This document shows, piece after piece, positions 61,018 through 64,000 of a stretch of DNA of 64,000 bases. Location of the stretch: positions 1 through 64,000 of the forward strand of contig CAZLGW010000024.1 in assembly GCA_964559125.1 (NCBI GenBank). Direction: 5' to 3'. The notes under the pieces were generated by a model. The model saw nothing but the letters and a program-made list of their open reading frames with translations. It was not told where the DNA came from and did no database searches. A program made the translations under genes and the position numbers. The stretch is from Ravibacter sp964559125. Lineage in GTDB: Bacteria > Bacteroidota > Bacteroidia > Cytophagales > Spirosomataceae. The first letter of the stretch is position 1. Each line of letters begins with the position of its first letter.

Positions 61018-63762
61018 TTATCGTGAACGAGAAGGCTCTTCTCGTTCTATTTGGGGAGAGTTCCCGCGGACTTTCTCTTTTATTTCATCAACGCGTGAAC
61101 GGGTAGTTTTACCAAGCCCCTTTAGTCTATCCTTTATCGCATTGGCGCGGCTTTTCTGTTTTCCTCGGGAAAGTAACTCTGTTGCAGACATACGGGCTGT
61201 ACTTCTTTGAATGGAGGTCAACAGCTTTTCCTTATCCTCTGTGTGGATGGAAATCTCGAATTTCCCCCGCGATGCCGACACATAAAACTGCTCTTTGCTG
61301 GCTGCTTTGCCCGATTGCGAGGTCTGCAAGACCAATACGCGATTGACGGACTTGCCTTGCGAGGCTGGCGAGGTCGTGTAATACCCGTATGTAAAATTCC
61401 GGTAGTCTTTATCAAGGGTGACGACATTCCTGCCTGTAGAGGCAAGGATATTGCCCTGCTCGTCAAAGCCCTTTACCTGTAAAAGATTGCCGTTGCTCAA
61501 ACGCTTCTTTTCATTGCTAAAGCCGTTCTGGGTAATTCTGACCAGATCGTTTTGAGCCAGCCCCAGCTTTTCAGTTTTATAAACCGAGAATTTCTTTGCT
61601 TCCTGTTCGGGTAGCGGCTTAATTGTATTTCCCTGCTTGACCAAAACTCTGCCATCCTTGTCCTTGCCGATCACATCGTATATACCACCACGCGTAAAGC
61701 CCTTCACATTTTGGTGGAACTGCACTGACTGGCCGGGTTGATAGCTGGCCTTGTCTTGCTTTTGGGCTTCGGTCAGGGAAAGGTTGAGCTGCCTAGTAAA
61801 CTCTCGTTCCTTCTTTCCCAGCTTGCGTTGCTCTTTGAGTTTGCTGCGAATAGCGCGCGTCACGGCCTGCCCCTGCCTGTGTGTGGGTGCGACGACCAAG
61901 ACACTTTCCCGTGCTTTTCTGGCCGTGACGTATTCATCGGCCAATGCGTTTACGCAGGCTTCAAAAGAACGGCCTTCTTTGATTGCCCCTATCTGGTCAA
62001 GCGCCGTAAAGCCTTTCTCAATGTGGCCTTCCGAAAGTGATTTCACCGCTTCCTTGTAGGCTTCTTTTTTCTGGCGCTGGATGGTATTGATGTAAGCGGG
62101 CTTGATACCGCCGTATTTCTGGATGATACGAAGGGCATCGCCGCGTTCCACGCCTGTGTGTTGGCGTGTATCGCCTGAAAGCAGCAAGCGCGCGTTTTGA
62201 TTTTGTGCCACCTTGATTACCTGATTGAGTGTAGGACAGCCCAGAAGACCCGCTTCATCCACCCAGATCACGCCACCCTTGATTTTTTCCTGCTGCTTTT
62301 TATCTATGAGCAGAGCCGCTACCGTCGTAGCCTCGCTAAACCCTTCGCCGCGCTGGACTTCCCGCGAAGCCGCCGAAGACGGGGCGAACGCATGAAAGCC
62401 GACTTGTTTGGCTTCCGCTCCGGCAGCGATTTCTTTCATCGTCCACGTTTTGCCCGCCCCGGCAGCGCCGGAAATGAGCGTGATAAAATCTTTTGAATTA
62501 AGAGCGTGCGCCACTGCCGCGCGTTGCTCTTGGTTGAGTGCCGTATTCTGCACAATGTAATCGGAATGGACAGGCTTCCATTGCTTCCGCCCCGCGCGGG
62601 CGGCTTCAATGAGCGCCTTTTCTTCGCCTAACGCCTGCCTGTTGGTATAGACCTTTCGCCTACCCATTTCTTTGGAGAGCAGATCACCCCTTGAAGCGAT
62701 TTCCGTTTCCAGTTCCTTTTTGCTGGCCGATCCCATAGAATGTTTGAGGGCAAGCGTCATCAGCTCGTCATGGCCGATCACAGATTTTCGCTCAAGCCCA
62801 TGTGACAGGGCGTGTTGGATAGAGGTTTTGGCGGGTGCCGTATCCGTTTTTTCGGTAGCCCGGTTTTTGTTCTTGGCCTCGCGGATCAACTTCATTTCCC
62901 GCTCATCCAATCGCTGCGCCCATATATCTTGTAATGATCTTTTATCAAGCCCGGTTCTTTTATTGGCTCTGGTCTGCGCCCCGATCTTGGCTTTGTCTTC
63001 GGCATACTCTAACCCAAGCTCTTCGGCTTTCTGGTTGACTTCTAATGTACGGTTGCTGAATTTCTCAATGGTCGAGCGTTCAAAGCCTGCGATCTCGAAA
63101 TTATAGGCACCGCGCTCTAAAGCGTATCCTGCCTTTTGCAATTCTTGTGCGAGATGATTGTTAAACAGCGCCTCGTAATAGGTAGCGTCTGCCTTTATAT
63201 TTCTGAATTGCCCGGCTTTCCATTGTTTTTCCTGATCGTCGTAGGTGGCGTTAAACACAAAAACATGTTGGTGCAAATGGGGGTCTGGCACACCTTCCAC
63301 CGGGCGGGCATCTTCATGCGTGAACGCCGCCCATATCAGGTTGCTCGTGGTACGATTTTGCATCGCCTTGTTTTTGCGAACCCTTGTTTCCGCATTGGCT
63401 TCTATATCCTGCATCGTAGCGGCAATGGCCGTGTTAAGGGCTTCCATGATTTCAGGGTCGCGAGTTTGCGAATGAACTATTGAAATTGACTTTGGAAGCG
63501 AAAAGCAGAAGTCATATGCAATGGTGCGCCCTGCATCGTTGCGGGCGGTCAAGCGCTTCCCGGTTTGAGGGTCGATATTGTAGCAAAGCCCGTGAAAATC
63601 GTCTCTTGCAACTTCTCCTGAAAGGCCGAGCATGGCAGCGCCAAGGCCGCCCCACATTCCGGTGATCTCGCGTTTTTCAGAATAGTAATCCGATTTGGAT
63701 AAACCTTCATCGAAGTATTTTACAGCAGCAGAAGCAGCGTTGTTTTGGATGATCCGAAGCAT
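61018..63762 (-). CDS. MobF-family relaxase/helicase
   Basis: A 914-residue TrwC/TraI-like enzyme, counted from the Met of MLRIIQNNAA at 63762. The upstream 25 codons lack family sequence. The relaxase domain (about 1-300) has candidate nucleophile tyrosines Y26 and Y27 and the three-His metal site H161, H163, H165 in PHLHQHVF. The helicase domain (about 400-870) has Walker A SGAAGAGKT (430-438), Walker B VIWVDEAG (D501, E502) and the RecD-like motif FYVSASRGK near the end. It nicks at oriT, stays bound to the 5' end and unwinds the strand for conjugative transfer. No coupling protein or type IV secretion gene lies in the window, so it may be part of either a conjugative or a mobilizable element. 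Confidence 0.92.
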   Translation of the reverse strand: MLRIIQNNAASAAVKYFDEGLSKSDYYSEKREITGMWGGLGAAMLGLSGEVARDDFHGLCYNIDPQTGKRLTARNDAGRTIAYDFCFSLPKSISIVHSQTRDPEIMEALNTAIAATMQDIEANAETRVRKNKAMQNRTTSNLIWAAFTHEDARPVEGVPDPHLHQHVFVFNATYDDQEKQWKAGQFRNIKADATYYEALFNNHLAQELQKAGYALERGAYNFEIAGFERSTIEKFSNRTLEVNQKAEELGLEYAEDKAKIGAQTRANKRTGLDKRSLQDIWAQRLDEREMKLIREAKNKNRATEKTDTAPAKTSIQHALSHGLERKSVIGHDELMTLALKHSMGSASKKELETEIASRGDLLSKEMGRRKVYTNRQALGEEKALIEAARAGRKQWKPVHSDYIVQNTALNQEQRAAVAHALNSKDFITLISGAAGAGKTWTMKEIAAGAEAKQVGFHAFAPSSAASREVQRGEGFSEATTVAALLIDKKQQEKIKGGVIWVDEAGLLGCPTLNQVIKVAQNQNARLLLSGDTRQHTGVERGDALRIIQKYGGIKPAYINTIQRQKKEAYKEAVKSLSEGHIEKGFTALDQIGAIKEGRSFEACVNALADEYVTARKARESVLVVAPTHRQGQAVTRAIRSKLKEQRKLGKKEREFTRQLNLSLTEAQKQDKASYQPGQSVQFHQNVKGFTRGGIYDVIGKDKDGRVLVKQGNTIKPLPEQEAKKFSVYKTEKLGLAQNDLVRITQNGFSNEKKRLSNGNLLQVKGFDEQGNILASTGRNVVTLDKDYRNFTYGYYTTSPASQGKSVNRVLVLQTSQSGKAASKEQFYVSASRGKFEISIHTEDKEKLLTSIQRSTARMSATELLSRGKQKSRANAIKDRLKGLGKTTRSRVDEIKEKVRGNSPQIEREEPSRSR

Positions 63763-63844
63763 GGCAGAAAGAAGGTCATGAAATTTCAAAAAATGGTTAC
63801 AGACGTCTTCCCTTAGCACAGCTAAGGAGGGGTTCAAGGCAAGG

Positions 63845-63865
63845 TTCAGTGAACTGCCACTGGCA
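63845..63865. promoter_or_regulatory. Overlapping palindromes at the relaxase promoter
   Basis: TTCAGTGAA (63845-63853) and TGCCACTGGCA (63855-63865) are two odd palindromes side by side, and CAGTG/CACTG forms a third inverted repeat across them. They lie just downstream of the -7 box, where a repressor would block transcription. They may also be part of an origin of transfer. Confidence 0.4.
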
Positions 63866-63869
63866 AAGT

Positions 63870-63877
63870 CAAAGATA
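63870..63877 (-). promoter_or_regulatory. -7 box of the relaxase operon
   Basis: TATCTTTG on the minus strand matches the -7 consensus exactly. It lies 108 bases before the preferred relaxase start (63762). The -33 region has only a T-rich stretch. Confidence 0.5.
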
Positions 63878-64000
63878 GGAAAAAGTTTGGGAGGAATCAG
63901 GAAAAAGAGACGGCGTTAAAGCACATATAGGAAGTAGGCTATTTACTGTGCTTGAGACGTGGCCTTAATAATAAATACGGGGCTGGTAATAATATACCGC

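Overview
The window is about 64 kb of a draft Bacteroidota chromosome at roughly 50% GC. The lineage call rests on several things. Two proteins carry type IX secretion sorting domains (9340-12123 type A, 48876-50642 type B). A GldH gliding lipoprotein is present, as are Bacteroidota-type -7 boxes (TAnnTTTG), a fused HisB, an OmpA/LamG protein and the ligase-associated helicase/PdeM pair. The mix of families suits Sphingobacteriales, Chitinophagales or Cytophagales better than Bacteroides; I cannot name the genus.

Region by region. 1-2.8 kb is a damaged, defence-like island on the minus strand: a zeta-toxin remnant, a 58-aa antitoxin-like ORF, a MazG-like NTP pyrophosphohydrolase, and a GIY-YIG/DUF2075/S24-like composite protein. 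The composite gene is broken at its P-loop, crossed by a 100-N scaffold gap flanked by a 55-bp duplicate, and cut by the left edge. 3-9.3 kb holds a SWIM zinc-finger protein, an ECF sigma factor with a membrane partner, a flavin monooxygenase overlapping a PchB-like chorismate-mutase-fold gene, an orphan HicB-like regulator and a decayed YCII gene. 9.3-16.4 kb holds a secreted Asp-box (BNR) protein, a SMUG2-type DNA glycosylase, an AT-rich hydrolase lipoprotein, an OmpA/LamG protein and a DMT transporter. 16.4-19.5 kb is a two-gene DNA repair module (helicase, PdeM) without its usual ligase and exonuclease. 19.6-28.8 kb carries a sulfatase, a second alpha/beta hydrolase, a GH13 amylase, Maf, MarR/YceI, an acetylxylan-esterase-like protein and an ABC-2 permease.

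28.8-36.5 kb looks like carbohydrate metabolism: a GMC oxidoreductase with its gluconate-2-dehydrogenase-subunit-3 partner, a secreted beta-helix protein, a hexuronate-type MFS transporter and glucuronate isomerase. 36.5-58.3 kb is mostly housekeeping: FolK, LepA, an outer-membrane beta-barrel receptor, a TPR/periplasmic-binding protein next to YidC and PyrG, HslV, a SulP transporter with beta-carbonic anhydrase, HisB, GldH and two HdrD-like Fe-S proteins.

At 58.5 kb a tRNA-Phe(GAA) gene with a clear promoter and terminator marks the junction to an accessory segment that runs off the right edge. It has lower GC in part, four genes I do not recognise, and a MobF relaxase-helicase with a recognisable -7 box and overlapping palindromes upstream. 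This is most simply one end of an integrated conjugative or mobilizable element. No integrase lies in the window.

The best candidates for something new are the MazG/GIY-YIG-DUF2075-S24 operon and the unrecognised genes beside the MobF relaxase. I can support their architecture but not a demonstrated function.
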